From NCBI GenBank assembly GCA_039029315.1, contig JBCCGK010000004.1, positions 62,001 through 126,000 on the forward strand: a stretch of DNA of 64,000 nucleotides, given 5' to 3'. Of the stretch, positions 27,866-37,774 are shown in pieces. This stretch comes from JBCCCJ01 sp039029315. Its GTDB lineage: Bacteria; Bacteroidota; Bacteroidia; J057. The notes beneath the pieces were generated by a model that was not told where the DNA came from, ran no database searches, and was given only the letters and a program-made list of their open reading frames with translations. How positions within the stretch are numbered: the stretch's first letter is position 1; each line of letters begins with the position of its first letter. The translations under genes were made by a program, and so were the position numbers.

Positions 27866-27918
27866 AGATAGGGATCAAGCACTTACTGGACAGGGAAGGT
27901 ACGGATATTTTCAAAGAG

Positions 27919-30900
27919 TTAGTCTTCCCTGTCCAGCGTAAATGCTTTCTTTTCCTCATTTTCCTTTGGACGGACAGAATGAGAGGCATTTGGAAGTTCA
28001 TATGGACGCAATTTCCGCTGAAGAGTTTTGGCTGTGATGGGTAAGTGATAGGCGGGATGCTGTGTTGCCCGTTGTGCTGGAATTTGTTGCTCAAATAATG
28101 GAAGTGGCAATTGCTCAGGGGGTTGACTGCCCGAAGATCCAGAGGGTGCATGTCCTAGTTTTCTCAGTATCATCAGGGCTGCCAAATGCAGATCCTCAGC
28201 AGTGATGCCGGGCAGATTTTTTGCTGTATAGGCTCGGGTAGAAGAGCCTTTGGGGGAACTCACATCTCCAGGGGTAAATGCCTTCACCATTGACTTTTGT
28301 TGATTCCTTGGGCGCATCTTGATTTGCCTGGGGTCAAAGTCAATCCAACCGACACTGCCGTCCGGTTTGGTCGTATGCAGACTCAGTCCCAATTCCATGA
28401 TGCGCTCTAGACCCCACTCTACTTGTCCAGGAATGTCTTCTGCTGAAGCATGTCCTGACTTTACTTCATATATCTGATGAATGTATACTTCAGGGTCTCC
28501 ATTCTTTTTCCAGCGAACTTCAGCAATAAGCCCATCAGTAAGCGCTGCTCTTTGATTCCCACTTGAATCCCCTGTAGGCGCAGGTCCAGCAACCTGATCC
28601 CCACGGAAGAAAGCCACCTGTCCATCCTCATGGATCGGCCTGGTTTGGGAAGCTTCATCAGTGCCTTGCTTGTTGGATATCTCTTCTGCCAATTGCCCTT
28701 TGATCTGATCGAGATTCTTCCTGGACAGAATCCGTGCGACCGCCTCTGTATCCAGGTGTTCAAATGCTGTCAATCTTGGCGCATCCAGGCCGAGCTGACT
28801 AGCAGGAACGCCATCTTTCTCAGGGGCAGCAGTTTTTCCCTGAATGTCCTCAAAGGAGATTTCTTTCTTTTTGCCCGACTTAAAGGGTTTATTCCAGCCC
28901 CTGGTCTCTGCATTGAATCGGAGTCCGGCATCGTACTTTTCCTTGAGCTCAGCATCAGTGAAAGGCTTGGATCGATCAACCCCAGAAGCACGATACATGT
29001 CGACCATCTCCTGGGCAGTCAGATCTGGAGCATCCCATTTTTTGGTGAGACCGCCGGGACTTCCTCCCTGGTCGAGAATCACCTGGATTTTTTTGCGTTT
29101 CATTGCCCGATAGACAAAGCCTTCGAAGTCACTCCAGAGAGTTCGCAAGTCTTGCTCGGACAGGTTTTTGGCTCCCTGTCGATCATAAGTTGCAATTCTT
29201 TCGGCAAGTCCATCAAAGAAGAGATCCATTTGCTTATCCCCATTCGCCTGACTGAATCGCATCATGTACTTGAAGAATTCATATTCCTGCATCGCTACCA
29301 TGACATCCCCATTTGCTTTTTTGATTAGGGCTTCGATATTCGCGATCTCTTGCGACATGCTTTGGTAGGCTTCCTGGGAGGAGAGACTGGCCTTGGGATC
29401 GAGGGATTTGATGGCACCAGGAGAAATGTATGCTTCTGAGGTCATGAAATTGACTTGCATCTGCTTGTGGGTGATTGCTTCTCCCAATCGGACTTTCTCT
29501 TCCCCTGTTGCAGTCTTGTATTGGGCTTCCAGCGCATCGATTTCTTTGAGCAGGCTTTCCCTTTGTTTCTGCATGTTGGCCTTTGACATTCTGGCCAAGG
29601 CCTTGACTTCGACAGGGTCTACCCCAGCTGCCTTCATCAAGCCTTCTACTCGTCTTCTTGCAGCCTTGTTGCCCTTGGCCGAGCGCAACATCTGCGCAAA
29701 ACTAAGAGTTTCTGCCAAATCCGTGATTCTTGCTTCTGTTCTCGCCCTCCCTGCAGTTGACTGCCCTGTCAAGTCGCCAGCTTCATGTGCTCGTCCAAGC
29801 CTCTTGGGATCAGAGAAGAGACTCATGCGAAACTTTTCCTGCCAATCTGCCCCATAGGTATCCCGCATTTGCTTCTCTGCTTTGAGGAGATTTTCACCTC
29901 CTTTTTCTCCCCCAATGAATAGGTCCACATCACTCTCAGCTTTGGTGCTGGCACTCCCCAGGGTTCCGACCTTGTCTGTCCCAAACCTTCCCTTGAGAAC
30001 ACGGTCGATAACTTTTTGGCGAAATAAAGTCATTTGTCTGGCGATGGCCTTGTCTGAGGCATTTCCGCTGGAAAGAGACAGCATCATATCCTTCCAGTTC
30101 CCGTGCATATCCAACATATGATACAAAGCTGCTGGATCTCCTGCCTCCAGGCGGTCACGATTGGCCTCCTTGTATTTGCGGGCAGCCCTTGCTCGTCTAC
30201 TGGCAGATTGCTTGCCGAGTGGAGTTCTAGCAAGGCGAGCTCTGCGCAATCTTCCTGATTGAGGATCATAGCGATATCCTTCTTTATATCGCTGCCTGAG
30301 TCTTGCTGTTTCTGCCTCTCGTTTTTGGGGGCTGAGTTCTCCATTACGATCCTGGATTCTTTTGATCTCCAACTCGACAAATTGTTCTTCTGTTAAGGTT
30401 GGATCAGTGGCTTTTCCTTCTGAGTTTTCTTTTTTGGGAGGTCTGGAGCCTCCATCTCCTCCTCCGATTTCGGGTTCTTTGGGGAAACGACTGTTGTTCC
30501 CTCTACCAGTATCTGATTCAGGTTTAGGTTCTGTTTTGGCAGGGGCATTTGTTTCAGTTTGTGCATCGGTGATCGGTTTCTTGCCCGCACTTCCAGAATT
30601 GGCGGAGACCTCTGCCGCATCCTCTGCTTTAGTTTTGGATGCGCCAATCACTTCCCCGTCTGCCCCCAGAATACCAGCTTCTTGCATGCTCTTGATATAG
30701 GTACCCTGTTTGCCCATCGCCTTAGACCTAAAGCTCTGCATTTGATCATGAATATCTTTAGCTGTTGAGGCACCACTAGCAATGGTCATGAATCCACTGA
30801 TCATTGCGCCACCAATCGCATCGTCTTTCATCGCCTTTTTTACATGATCTGGCAAATCGAGCGCATCTATTTTTTCCAGGTCAGATTTGAGTTTGAGCGG

Positions 30901-33900
30901 CAAAAAAATGGAATTCCCTACGAAATCAGCCGTAGAATGGAAGACCAACATCCCCTCTAGTTCATCCACTCTTTTGACCCAATTGGGCAGGGATTGGGAG
31001 GCCCTGGCTGGCCATGTCAACCTGCCAGCTCTGTTCACTTTCCCACTTGCTTCTGCGGCTTTCCCTGCCCGAATGAATGTGCCAGCCCCTCCTATAAAAC
31101 TCGCGGCCCCACCGACCATGCTGAGCACATCCAGGGCAAACTCTGCATCAAAGGAAAAACGATGATTTTCGACCCGATTGTGGGTATTCTCAGCAGCCAG
31201 AATTCCTCCACTCACGCCTGCTGCGACTCCGAGCACAGTCCCGAGCAGAGCAAGAGAGGTTCCGCCAGTAGCTACCGCACTGATCGCAATGGCCGCTATT
31301 CCACCGATCATTGCAATTGCTTTCAAGACTTGCAAAGCCCTTTTGCGGAATCCAGGTTTGTTCCGGTTTTTCTGAGGGGTATGCAGATTTCTGACACCAG
31401 GGACACGCCAGACCAGATAGCCATTGCCATAGTCATTGTTTTTGGCGAAGGTGTCAAAGGCATCATGAATTGCTGCTAGTTTTGTGCTGCCATAGCCCTT
31501 GTATTTCTCGGTGTCATTCGGATTGCTAACATCGATGAGGTCAAAACGGATTCTCCCTCCAGATGATGACTTAGCCTCTCCCAGGATGAGGGTCAGGCTG
31601 TGTGTTTTGCCAGTATATTGAGAGGCGATTGTAGCGACAGGGGAGTAAATCCTTACACCTGGCTTGAAATCATCTCTGTATTTGTTGATTTTTTTGGAGA
31701 AAAAAGAAACGCCCTTTTTGGTTTTGGATAAAAGGGACAAATAGTATTCTATTGCACGAATTGGATTATTCGTATAGCCAGGTTGAGCCATGAATCCCTG
31801 GATCTCTCTCCACATGCTTAGAACAAACTGAAATTGTCCTTCGGACCCATTGACTTCTTCATGGATGAGTTTGTGAATGGATAGAGAGATATTCTGAGAT
31901 TTTTCGATCCTTTCTTTCTTCTGAAGGACTTTTTTCAATCTATTAAGACCACGAACTTTTTTTGGAATCTCTTCCAGGGTCTTATCTGTTTGATCAAACA
32001 GACTTTCTTTGGATTCTTCCTGTTGTCGAATTTCCTCATAGCGATCCAGGGCTTGTTTTTTGAGTGGTCCTTCGGGGGTATTTTTCCAGGCTCTCTCACG
32101 TCTTTCCATCTCATCATATCTAGCCATCGTTTCTTTTCGGGCAATCCCGTACCCATCTACAGCTTTGAGCACAAAGACCGCATAACTGGGTTTAACATAT
32201 CGTTTATTGCTGGGTTTGATTTGGCAGTGCGCATATACTAGATAAATTCCTTCATCAGAAGGGATGCTGATGTCCAAATCATGGTGCAAACGACCACCAT
32301 ATGACCTTTCTAACGTAATTCCGCTTGTCTTTGGGATACTTTCTCTTTGGCCATAAAAATGCTGTTGTAATTGCTGTCTCCTTGCCAGCCATTTTTCTTT
32401 TTCAGACAGGGTTTTCTGAGTGGGCTTTGGTTCTGGCGTTCCCTCATTTTCTTGATTTTCTTCAATCTGATAATTGGTAGGAATTCGATATATGTTCCAC
32501 CATACATAACTGGTCGCCATGGCCTCAGATGTAGATTCTATCCCGTCCCTGTACCATTCTTGATACTCTATCCCCATGAAGAATTCATGCTTGCCATTGG
32601 TAACAGTGATGAAATCATCCCGAAAATTCTTGGCATTGATATGGGACGGAAAAGCCTCTTGAATGCGCTTGGCCTCTGGCGGTGGATTACCGTCGGTTTT
32701 GGAAGCATCCTTTTCCTCATGCAAACTCAAAGCAAGCTTTTTGGTAATGGGAAACAACTTCTTTGCTTCTGCTTTGATGTCTGCTGGCTTGGTGAGGGGT
32801 TGAGGAATTCTGGCACTCCTCAGATCATAGGAAATTCGAGCCGTTTGTTTATCCTCCACTTTGGCCCGCACACTCACGATAAGATAGATCTGATCTTGCC
32901 CCTCACTATCTTTTTCTACCTCCAGGGACAAAATATCCGGAGAATTATGTTGGGGTTGCCGCCATCCCCCCCGTTCTTTCTTGACCAATCTCGATATCTC
33001 TTGCCGAAGTTTTTCGGCCCACAGTTGTTCCTCCTTTAGCTCTGCTCTTTCTTTTCTTTTTTCCTGGAACTCATAGTGGTTGTAGCTAGCCCGAAGAAGG
33101 GTCAAGAGTTTATCCAGGACATCTCTGGGATCAGAATCTTGATTGACGTTTATGGTCCGAAGGAGATCATTGCCATCGGGCTTCCCTTTATTGAGTTTAG
33201 CGACTCCTCTCCATTTCGGCTCGCGCCATTTGACATAAAATTTATCCGGGAGGAAGCCTATATCTGTGCTGAAGTTGCGCTTGACCTTTATCAGCGAATT
33301 GACGCGTTCTTCCAGATCGGTGGTCCAGGGTTCTTTTGCTTTGGTTTTGTTTCCTGTGTCCTTGCCGTCCTTTGGGGAAGATTGGTTCCCTATTCCTGTT
33401 TCCAATCCTTCATAAAAGTCATCCCATGCTTTTTGGCCAAAGATCAATTGGCAGGTTTCTCTATCTAGGTCAATCTCAAATACTTTTACCTTCCCATCCC
33501 ATCGTTTATCAAACTGCTTTTCTTTCAAGTAATTGATCAAATTCTGCCGATATGGTCCTTGATAACTGAGACTGGTATCTGCTGAAAGTTTATCAACTAT
33601 CTTAGTAATAAATTCGATCTGTTTTGATCCCTTATCTTCAGGAATCATCTGCCCCGCAATCTGAATAAAAATTCCATGATCCATGAAATGAAGCTTGATG
33701 GGATCATCATCTGGAAGTCCTGTTTCGGCAATGATATTCGTAAGGATATCGAAGGGAACAATGACCATGGGCTTGGTCGGATCGCTTTTGTAGTTAGGAA
33801 GAAAAATTTTCTTTGAAACATCCTTGATTTGAGCAGAATTCAGCCAGTATAGATATCCCTGACTTTTGAGTTCCAGGATAATTTCTTCAAAAGCTTTGGG

Positions 33901-34320
33901 AGCGAAAAGCCTATTGGCAGTACTCTGAGACCCCTTATGCCCTTCCAACCAGGTCCGCAAACAATGAAGATTATCTCCTTCAATTTTGAAATCTTTGCCC
34001 TCTAAGAATTCTACTGCCTCCCTGTCTTTATCTCTTTGAATGACCCCTGATTGGGTAAAAGTCTTTCGTTGGATCGGTATGCCCTCTCCTGGATCTTCAG
34101 GATCATTTTCAGATGGTGGGGGTTCGGAAGGTGAGGCAGCGGAAAACTGCTTTTCCCCTATTTCTTCTGTTGACACTTCCTCTTCGCCCTCCAATTGTGA
34201 GGCCTTGAGCTGCAAAGGAGGAGGAGCCAAGGTTCGGCTTTGGTCAGACGTGATTGTCTGCTGATCATGAGACAGATCAGCAGAAGTTTGGGTACGATCT
34301 ACGGTATAGGACTGGGACAT
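27919..34320 (-). CDS. Giant eCIS-cargo / polymorphic-toxin-like protein
   Basis: 2133 residues without a signal peptide or obvious anchor. The N-terminus is disordered and carries LAPPPLQLKAS (about 31-41) and further IQRK/IQRD motifs (about 82-95), the style of cargo proteins of extracellular contractile injection systems, often found with DUF4157. Residues about 100-950 are charged and mostly helical, no family recognised. About 990-1045 is a strongly hydrophobic Gly/Ala stretch, then a low-complexity linker (1170-1260). Around 1450-1470 is a nucleotidyltransferase-like motif (VGTLGSASTKAESDVDLF, Asp1464/Asp1466). Residues 1925-1960 have Asp1929 and Glu1952-Val-Lys1954, a PD-(D/E)XK-like pattern. 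The C-terminus again carries QRK-type motifs. Function as an injected effector is inference; no injection machinery is in the window. Confidence 0.75.
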   Translation of the reverse strand: MSQSYTVDRTQTSADLSHDQQTITSDQSRTLAPPPLQLKASQLEGEEEVSTEEIGEKQFSAASPSEPPPSENDPEDPGEGIPIQRKTFTQSGVIQRDKDREAVEFLEGKDFKIEGDNLHCLRTWLEGHKGSQSTANRLFAPKAFEEIILELKSQGYLYWLNSAQIKDVSKKIFLPNYKSDPTKPMVIVPFDILTNIIAETGLPDDDPIKLHFMDHGIFIQIAGQMIPEDKGSKQIEFITKIVDKLSADTSLSYQGPYRQNLINYLKEKQFDKRWDGKVKVFEIDLDRETCQLIFGQKAWDDFYEGLETGIGNQSSPKDGKDTGNKTKAKEPWTTDLEERVNSLIKVKRNFSTDIGFLPDKFYVKWREPKWRGVAKLNKGKPDGNDLLRTINVNQDSDPRDVLDKLLTLLRASYNHYEFQEKRKERAELKEEQLWAEKLRQEISRLVKKERGGWRQPQHNSPDILSLEVEKDSEGQDQIYLIVSVRAKVEDKQTARISYDLRSARIPQPLTKPADIKAEAKKLFPITKKLALSLHEEKDASKTDGNPPPEAKRIQEAFPSHINAKNFRDDFITVTNGKHEFFMGIEYQEWYRDGIESTSEAMATSYVWWNIYRIPTNYQIEENQENEGTPEPKPTQKTLSEKEKWLARRQQLQQHFYGQRESIPKTSGITLERSYGGRLHHDLDISIPSDEGIYLVYAHCQIKPSNKRYVKPSYAVFVLKAVDGYGIARKETMARYDEMERRERAWKNTPEGPLKKQALDRYEEIRQQEESKESLFDQTDKTLEEIPKKVRGLNRLKKVLQKKERIEKSQNISLSIHKLIHEEVNGSEGQFQFVLSMWREIQGFMAQPGYTNNPIRAIEYYLSLLSKTKKGVSFFSKKINKYRDDFKPGVRIYSPVATIASQYTGKTHSLTLILGEAKSSSGGRIRFDLIDVSNPNDTEKYKGYGSTKLAAIHDAFDTFAKNNDYGNGYLVWRVPGVRNLHTPQKNRNKPGFRKRALQVLKAIAMIGGIAAIAISAVATGGTSLALLGTVLGVAAGVSGGILAAENTHNRVENHRFSFDAEFALDVLSMVGGAASFIGGAGTFIRAGKAAEASGKVNRAGRLTWPARASQSLPNWVKRVDELEGMLVFHSTADFVGNSIFLPLKLKSDLEKIDALDLPDHVKKAMKDDAIGGAMISGFMTIASGASTAKDIHDQMQSFRSKAMGKQGTYIKSMQEAGILGADGEVIGASKTKAEDAAEVSANSGSAGKKPITDAQTETNAPAKTEPKPESDTGRGNNSRFPKEPEIGGGDGGSRPPKKENSEGKATDPTLTEEQFVELEIKRIQDRNGELSPQKREAETARLRQRYKEGYRYDPQSGRLRRARLARTPLGKQSASRRARAARKYKEANRDRLEAGDPAALYHMLDMHGNWKDMMLSLSSGNASDKAIARQMTLFRQKVIDRVLKGRFGTDKVGTLGSASTKAESDVDLFIGGEKGGENLLKAEKQMRDTYGADWQEKFRMSLFSDPKRLGRAHEAGDLTGQSTAGRARTEARITDLAETLSFAQMLRSAKGNKAARRRVEGLMKAAGVDPVEVKALARMSKANMQKQRESLLKEIDALEAQYKTATGEEKVRLGEAITHKQMQVNFMTSEAYISPGAIKSLDPKASLSSQEAYQSMSQEIANIEALIKKANGDVMVAMQEYEFFKYMMRFSQANGDKQMDLFFDGLAERIATYDRQGAKNLSEQDLRTLWSDFEGFVYRAMKRKKIQVILDQGGSPGGLTKKWDAPDLTAQEMVDMYRASGVDRSKPFTDAELKEKYDAGLRFNAETRGWNKPFKSGKKKEISFEDIQGKTAAPEKDGVPASQLGLDAPRLTAFEHLDTEAVARILSRKNLDQIKGQLAEEISNKQGTDEASQTRPIHEDGQVAFFRGDQVAGPAPTGDSSGNQRAALTDGLIAEVRWKKNGDPEVYIHQIYEVKSGHASAEDIPGQVEWGLERIMELGLSLHTTKPDGSVGWIDFDPRQIKMRPRNQQKSMVKAFTPGDVSSPKGSSTRAYTAKNLPGITAEDLHLAALMILRKLGHAPSGSSGSQPPEQLPLPLFEQQIPAQRATQHPAYHLPITAKTLQRKLRPYELPNASHSVRPKENEEKKAFTLDRED

Positions 34321-34589
34321 GTCCTATGATTTGGAGATATGACATAACTAAGAGGTGGGAAACAATAGGCTCAATTTTCATCTTTTATGGGAAAAAAGCA
34401 AACGTTCTCTAGAAGAATGAAGGGAGGTCTGATAAAAAATACAAATCGTGTGGGACACTTTTCTTTTGTGTTTCTCCTCTTAGTTTGACTTTGGTCATTT
34501 TGAAAACAGAATTATCCTTCATTCCAGCTTGTAGTTGGCTTTTTTGAATACATGAACTTCGTCATTTTAGAGTGATGTTGATTCATTCT

Positions 34590-34760
34590 AAGTAAGGAGA
34601 TGGACAAATGAACAAATCTACACTTGACAATCATCTTCCACCCTCTCGCTCTCCAGCCAGCGGGAGACATCAGCCCACAAGGCCAGGAATCAACGATTTT
34701 CCCTTTGGAGGGGGCTGGAGGAGAAATAGAATAAGCATATGTAAGTATGTCCACTTACTT
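34590..34760. mobile_element. MITE-like element, family A copy 2
   Basis: The core at 34628-34727 matches copy 1 almost base for base. Its ends are degenerate terminal inverted repeats: AAGTAAG at 34590-34596 followed after four bases by TGGACA, against the reverse complement of 34747-34760. Near its right end it shares with copy 3 the sequence ATAGAATAAGCATATGTAA, which copy 1 lacks. Bases 34321-34589 and 34761-34851 show no gene. Confidence 0.6.
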
Positions 34761-34851
34761 CATTGAAAAATGGAAGGTGAGGTCTTGATAAGAGATGGGG
34801 ATTCCCACGTTGGCCAAAGTCAAACTTAGTTCAGACATGATTCGAATAAAT

Positions 34852-35622
34852 TCAGGAAGGAGAAGGGAGGTCCTTGGTCCAGGGATTCTGATAGCGTCCC
34901 ACCTTCTGCTTGAGGATCAACCAGAAAAAGGGCAAGTTCTCGATGAGGTAGCGGCGAAACATCCTCCCTGGCTCCTGCATGAGTCTGAAGGCCCATTCAA
35001 GTCCCATCCGACTGACCCAAGGTGCTGCGCGCTTGCGGTGGCCTGCTATGAAATCGATGGTTGCCCCGATTCCCAAAAAGATCTTGATGGCAGGAAGTTG
35101 ATCCTTGTGAGTCATGATCCATTTCTCCTGCTTGGGTGCGCCTACGCCCACGGCCAATACCGTTGCTCCGGAATGAGTGATCTTCTCAATAATTTTTTCT
35201 GTTTCCTCCGGATCATGTTCGAATCCAAAAGGAGGGGAATATCCACCAACCGCCACCTGGCTCCCGGCGCGTTCATTGATCTTGTTCTGGGCCTGCCGGA
35301 CTGAGTCGGGAGTTCCTCCCAACAAAAACACCCTGATTTGTGCCGTATTGTCTCTATGATGGTAACAAAATGCGGGAAAAAAGTCGGAACCGGCAATTTG
35401 GTCGATGATTTTTTCTCCAGTAGCCCAGGCAGAGACCAATTGTATGATCCGGCTATCACAGACTCGATAGTCGGCTTGTTGATACATGTCGTACAAGTCC
35501 CGATCTTTCTGCATCTTCATCACATGATCGACATTGGGCGTAAAGACAACACCTGAAGTGAGTTTCTGAAGAAAATCATCAAAGCGAAGGTTGTCGATGT
35601 CAATGTTCAGGATGCGGGGCAC
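34852..35622 (-). CDS. WecG/TagA/CpsF-family glycosyltransferase (GT26)
   Basis: 256 residues. Start is a GTG at 35622, two bases after the stop of the upstream sugar-transferase gene; no ATG fits the family's N-terminus (LNIDIDNLRFDDFLQKL). GT26 signatures are present: FTPNVDHVMKMQKD, YRVCDSRIIQLVS, GSDFFPAF, VFLLGGTPDSV, VLAVGVGAPKQEKWI and GIGATIDFIAGHRKRAP-like near 190-205, then WVSRMGLEWAFRLMQEPGRMFRRY. These enzymes transfer ManNAc-type sugars onto polyprenyl-linked intermediates for exopolysaccharide, capsule or O-antigen. Coupled to the priming enzyme upstream, it probably adds the second sugar. Confidence 0.9.
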   Translation of the reverse strand: MPRILNIDIDNLRFDDFLQKLTSGVVFTPNVDHVMKMQKDRDLYDMYQQADYRVCDSRIIQLVSAWATGEKIIDQIAGSDFFPAFCYHHRDNTAQIRVFLLGGTPDSVRQAQNKINERAGSQVAVGGYSPPFGFEHDPEETEKIIEKITHSGATVLAVGVGAPKQEKWIMTHKDQLPAIKIFLGIGATIDFIAGHRKRAAPWVSRMGLEWAFRLMQEPGRMFRRYLIENLPFFWLILKQKVGRYQNPWTKDLPSPS

Positions 35623-35624
35623 AA

Positions 35625-37010
35625 TTAGTAGGCTTGTTCTTGCCCGCGAAGCAGGTTCCAGATGGTGAGGAAGACAATCTTGATGTCGAGCATCAGACTC
35701 CAGTTTTCGATGTACCAGGCATCATACTCCACTCTTTTTTTCATGAGATTGGGATCGGCAGTTTCTCCTCTCAATCCATTGACCTGAGCATGTCCGGTAA
35801 TCCCGGGTGTGATAAAGTGTCGATTGAGGTATTTGTCAATCATGTTAGAGTATTCCTGGGTATGCTGAATCATATGTGGTCTTGGCCCCACGACAGACAT
35901 ATTTCCCTTCAGCACATTGACAAACTGGGGCAGTTCATCGAGACTGGTCTTTCTCAAAAATGCACCTATTCTCGTGATCCGATCATCATTCTTGCTGGCT
36001 TGTCTGTAATCAGCTTCCGGGTTCTGGACCATCGTCCTGAATTTGTAACACCAAAACTCCCGATTGTTTTTGCCAGACCTCAGTTGTCGAAAAATCACGG
36101 GCCCTTTGGATTCCAATGCAATTGCTATGGCGATCAATGGAAACAGGATTGGCAAGACGAACATCAGGATCAGCAAGGAGAAGGCAATATCAAAGCCTCT
36201 TTTCATGACCTGATTGATCAAAGACCTCAGCGGCTCTTTTCGCAAAGAGATGATCGGAATATGTTCGTAAAAATCTACATTCAATTTTTTCTTCTGCAAG
36301 ACCTGGAAATCTGTCACCATCCTGAAATAGATAAAGTGATCATCCGCAAAATCCGTCAATTCCTCTAACATATCTTCTGACATGATTCTCAGAGATACAT
36401 ATACCTCATCGACCTTTTCTTCCAGACAAAAGCTTTTCAACTCATCAATTGCCATGCGAATCTCATCCTGCTGTTGGGTATAGGATTTCTGTGTATCCAG
36501 ATCTTCCAAAAAGGTATGGACGGAGGTATGGTTCTGATCAAAGAATGTTGTCAAATCTTCCATACAAGCCCTGGACCCCACAAGTGCGATCTTCCGAAGA
36601 TTGTAATTAACGCTATTGTAATACTTATAGGTCAGGATCAGAATTGCCCTGTAAGACATAATGGTCATCAGGGAGGCAGAGTAGGTGTAAAAAATGTATA
36701 ATCGGGAAAGATACTGTGCCTTGACACTGACAATGAACAAAAAGACGATGAAGATATGCAAAAACAGAGTGGAGAACAGATTTCGAACAAATGCCCGCAA
36801 ACTCAATAGATTGGCTCGATCATAAGAATTGGTGAACAAAGATGCACCAATCCAGGCCAGATTAAAAATAATAAAAAAGGACAGATAATAATCCTGATAA
36901 GGACCAAAGTCTCCATATCGAAGAAAATACGCCAACCGACAGGAAAACTGGATGATGACGAATTCTGTTATGAGTGCAAAGACTTTAAAAAAGTAACGAT
37001 TTCCTTTCAT
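35625..37010 (-). CDS. Polyprenyl glycosylphosphotransferase (WbaP/WcaJ-like priming enzyme)
   Basis: 461 residues. Residues about 8-130 contain four to five membrane helices, about 140-240 a cytosolic Rossmann-like region, then one membrane helix (about 275-300) and the bacterial sugar-transferase catalytic domain: GPVIFRQLRSGKNNREF, YKFRTM, KTSLDELPQFVNVLKGNMS, VGPRPH and GITGHAQVNG. It transfers a sugar-1-phosphate from UDP-sugar to undecaprenyl phosphate, the first committed step of exopolysaccharide or O-antigen synthesis. It forms a two-gene operon with the WecG-like transferase. There is no Wzx/Wzy/Wzz locus in the window, so the remaining pathway is elsewhere. Confidence 0.92.
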   Translation of the reverse strand: MKGNRYFFKVFALITEFVIIQFSCRLAYFLRYGDFGPYQDYYLSFFIIFNLAWIGASLFTNSYDRANLLSLRAFVRNLFSTLFLHIFIVFLFIVSVKAQYLSRLYIFYTYSASLMTIMSYRAILILTYKYYNSVNYNLRKIALVGSRACMEDLTTFFDQNHTSVHTFLEDLDTQKSYTQQQDEIRMAIDELKSFCLEEKVDEVYVSLRIMSEDMLEELTDFADDHFIYFRMVTDFQVLQKKKLNVDFYEHIPIISLRKEPLRSLINQVMKRGFDIAFSLLILMFVLPILFPLIAIAIALESKGPVIFRQLRSGKNNREFWCYKFRTMVQNPEADYRQASKNDDRITRIGAFLRKTSLDELPQFVNVLKGNMSVVGPRPHMIQHTQEYSNMIDKYLNRHFITPGITGHAQVNGLRGETADPNLMKKRVEYDAWYIENWSLMLDIKIVFLTIWNLLRGQEQAY

Positions 37011-37211
37011 GTACCAATAGCATTAGTAGAGATGAGAATGGACGTTCCCCATAACAATCTGTCTTGTAAGTTAGTACTCTTTTTTTGTGCAATAGGTTAC
37101 TTTTAGAGGAGATAACAAAAAAACTTCTTAAAAGGTCAAAAATCCAACCTTATCGGAGAAAGAGCCAGAAGCAGATATTGAATTTTATTAGGGGAATAAA
37201 AGGAAAGCATA

Positions 37212-37219
37212 TATATTTG
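37212..37219 (+). promoter_or_regulatory. Possible -7 box upstream of nuoE
   Basis: TATATTTG matches the Bacteroidota -7 consensus TAnnTTTG exactly, but its distance from the ATG at 37230 is only 10 bases, and no TTG element lies at the expected 17-23 base spacing. If used, the transcript would be almost leaderless. Confidence 0.25.
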
Positions 37220-37229
37220 CGCAAATCTT

Positions 37230-37772
37230 ATGGAAAAGACAAACTACACCTTTACAGAAGCCGAAGTTCAGGAGATTCAGCAACACATTGCGAAGTATCC
37301 CGATCATCGGTCCGCTGTGATGCCTGCCCTTTGGATTGCGCAGGAAAAATTTGGCTGGCTTCCTCCTGAAGCGATCAAGTTGGTTGCAGAAACTATCAAC
37401 ATTCCCTATGCTCATGTATACGGAGTTGCCAGTTTCTACACCATGTATTTCAAAAAGCCTGTTCCCAAGCATTTGATTGAAGTTTGTACCTGTTTTTCTT
37501 GCCGGGAGATTGGAGGACCAGAGATGCTTGCTTACGTCAAGGAACAGATTGGTGCAGACGACAATGGCTACGGCAAAGATGGAAAGATTTGGGCGAGATC
37601 AGCTGAATGCCTCGGTGCATGTGATACAGCACCTATGTGTCAAATCAGCAACCGCAGATATGCCCACAATCTTACCAAAGAAAAGGTTGATGGTTTGATC
37701 AACAAACTTCGCAACGACGAAGAGATTCCATATGAAAAAATTCCTCTTTCACCTCAAAGTATTGTTGATTGA
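37230..37772 (+). CDS. nuoE: NADH-quinone oxidoreductase subunit E (24 kDa, 2Fe-2S)
   Basis: 180 residues. The thioredoxin-like [2Fe-2S] module is complete: VCTCFSC provides Cys86 and Cys91, and AECLGACD provides Cys127 and Cys131, in the usual Cx4C ... Cx3C arrangement. The N-terminal helical part (EVQEIQQHIAKYPDHRSAVMPALWIAQEKFGWLP) is typical. NuoE holds cluster N1a in the NADH-oxidising arm of complex I. It is unusual that no other nuo gene is next to it; instead carA begins 2 bases after its stop, so both are likely cotranscribed. Other NADH-linked flavoprotein complexes also use this subunit type. Confidence 0.9.
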   Translation: MEKTNYTFTEAEVQEIQQHIAKYPDHRSAVMPALWIAQEKFGWLPPEAIKLVAETINIPYAHVYGVASFYTMYFKKPVPKHLIEVCTCFSCREIGGPEMLAYVKEQIGADDNGYGKDGKIWARSAECLGACDTAPMCQISNRRYAHNLTKEKVDGLINKLRNDEEIPYEKIPLSPQSIVD

Positions 37773-37774
37773 GC

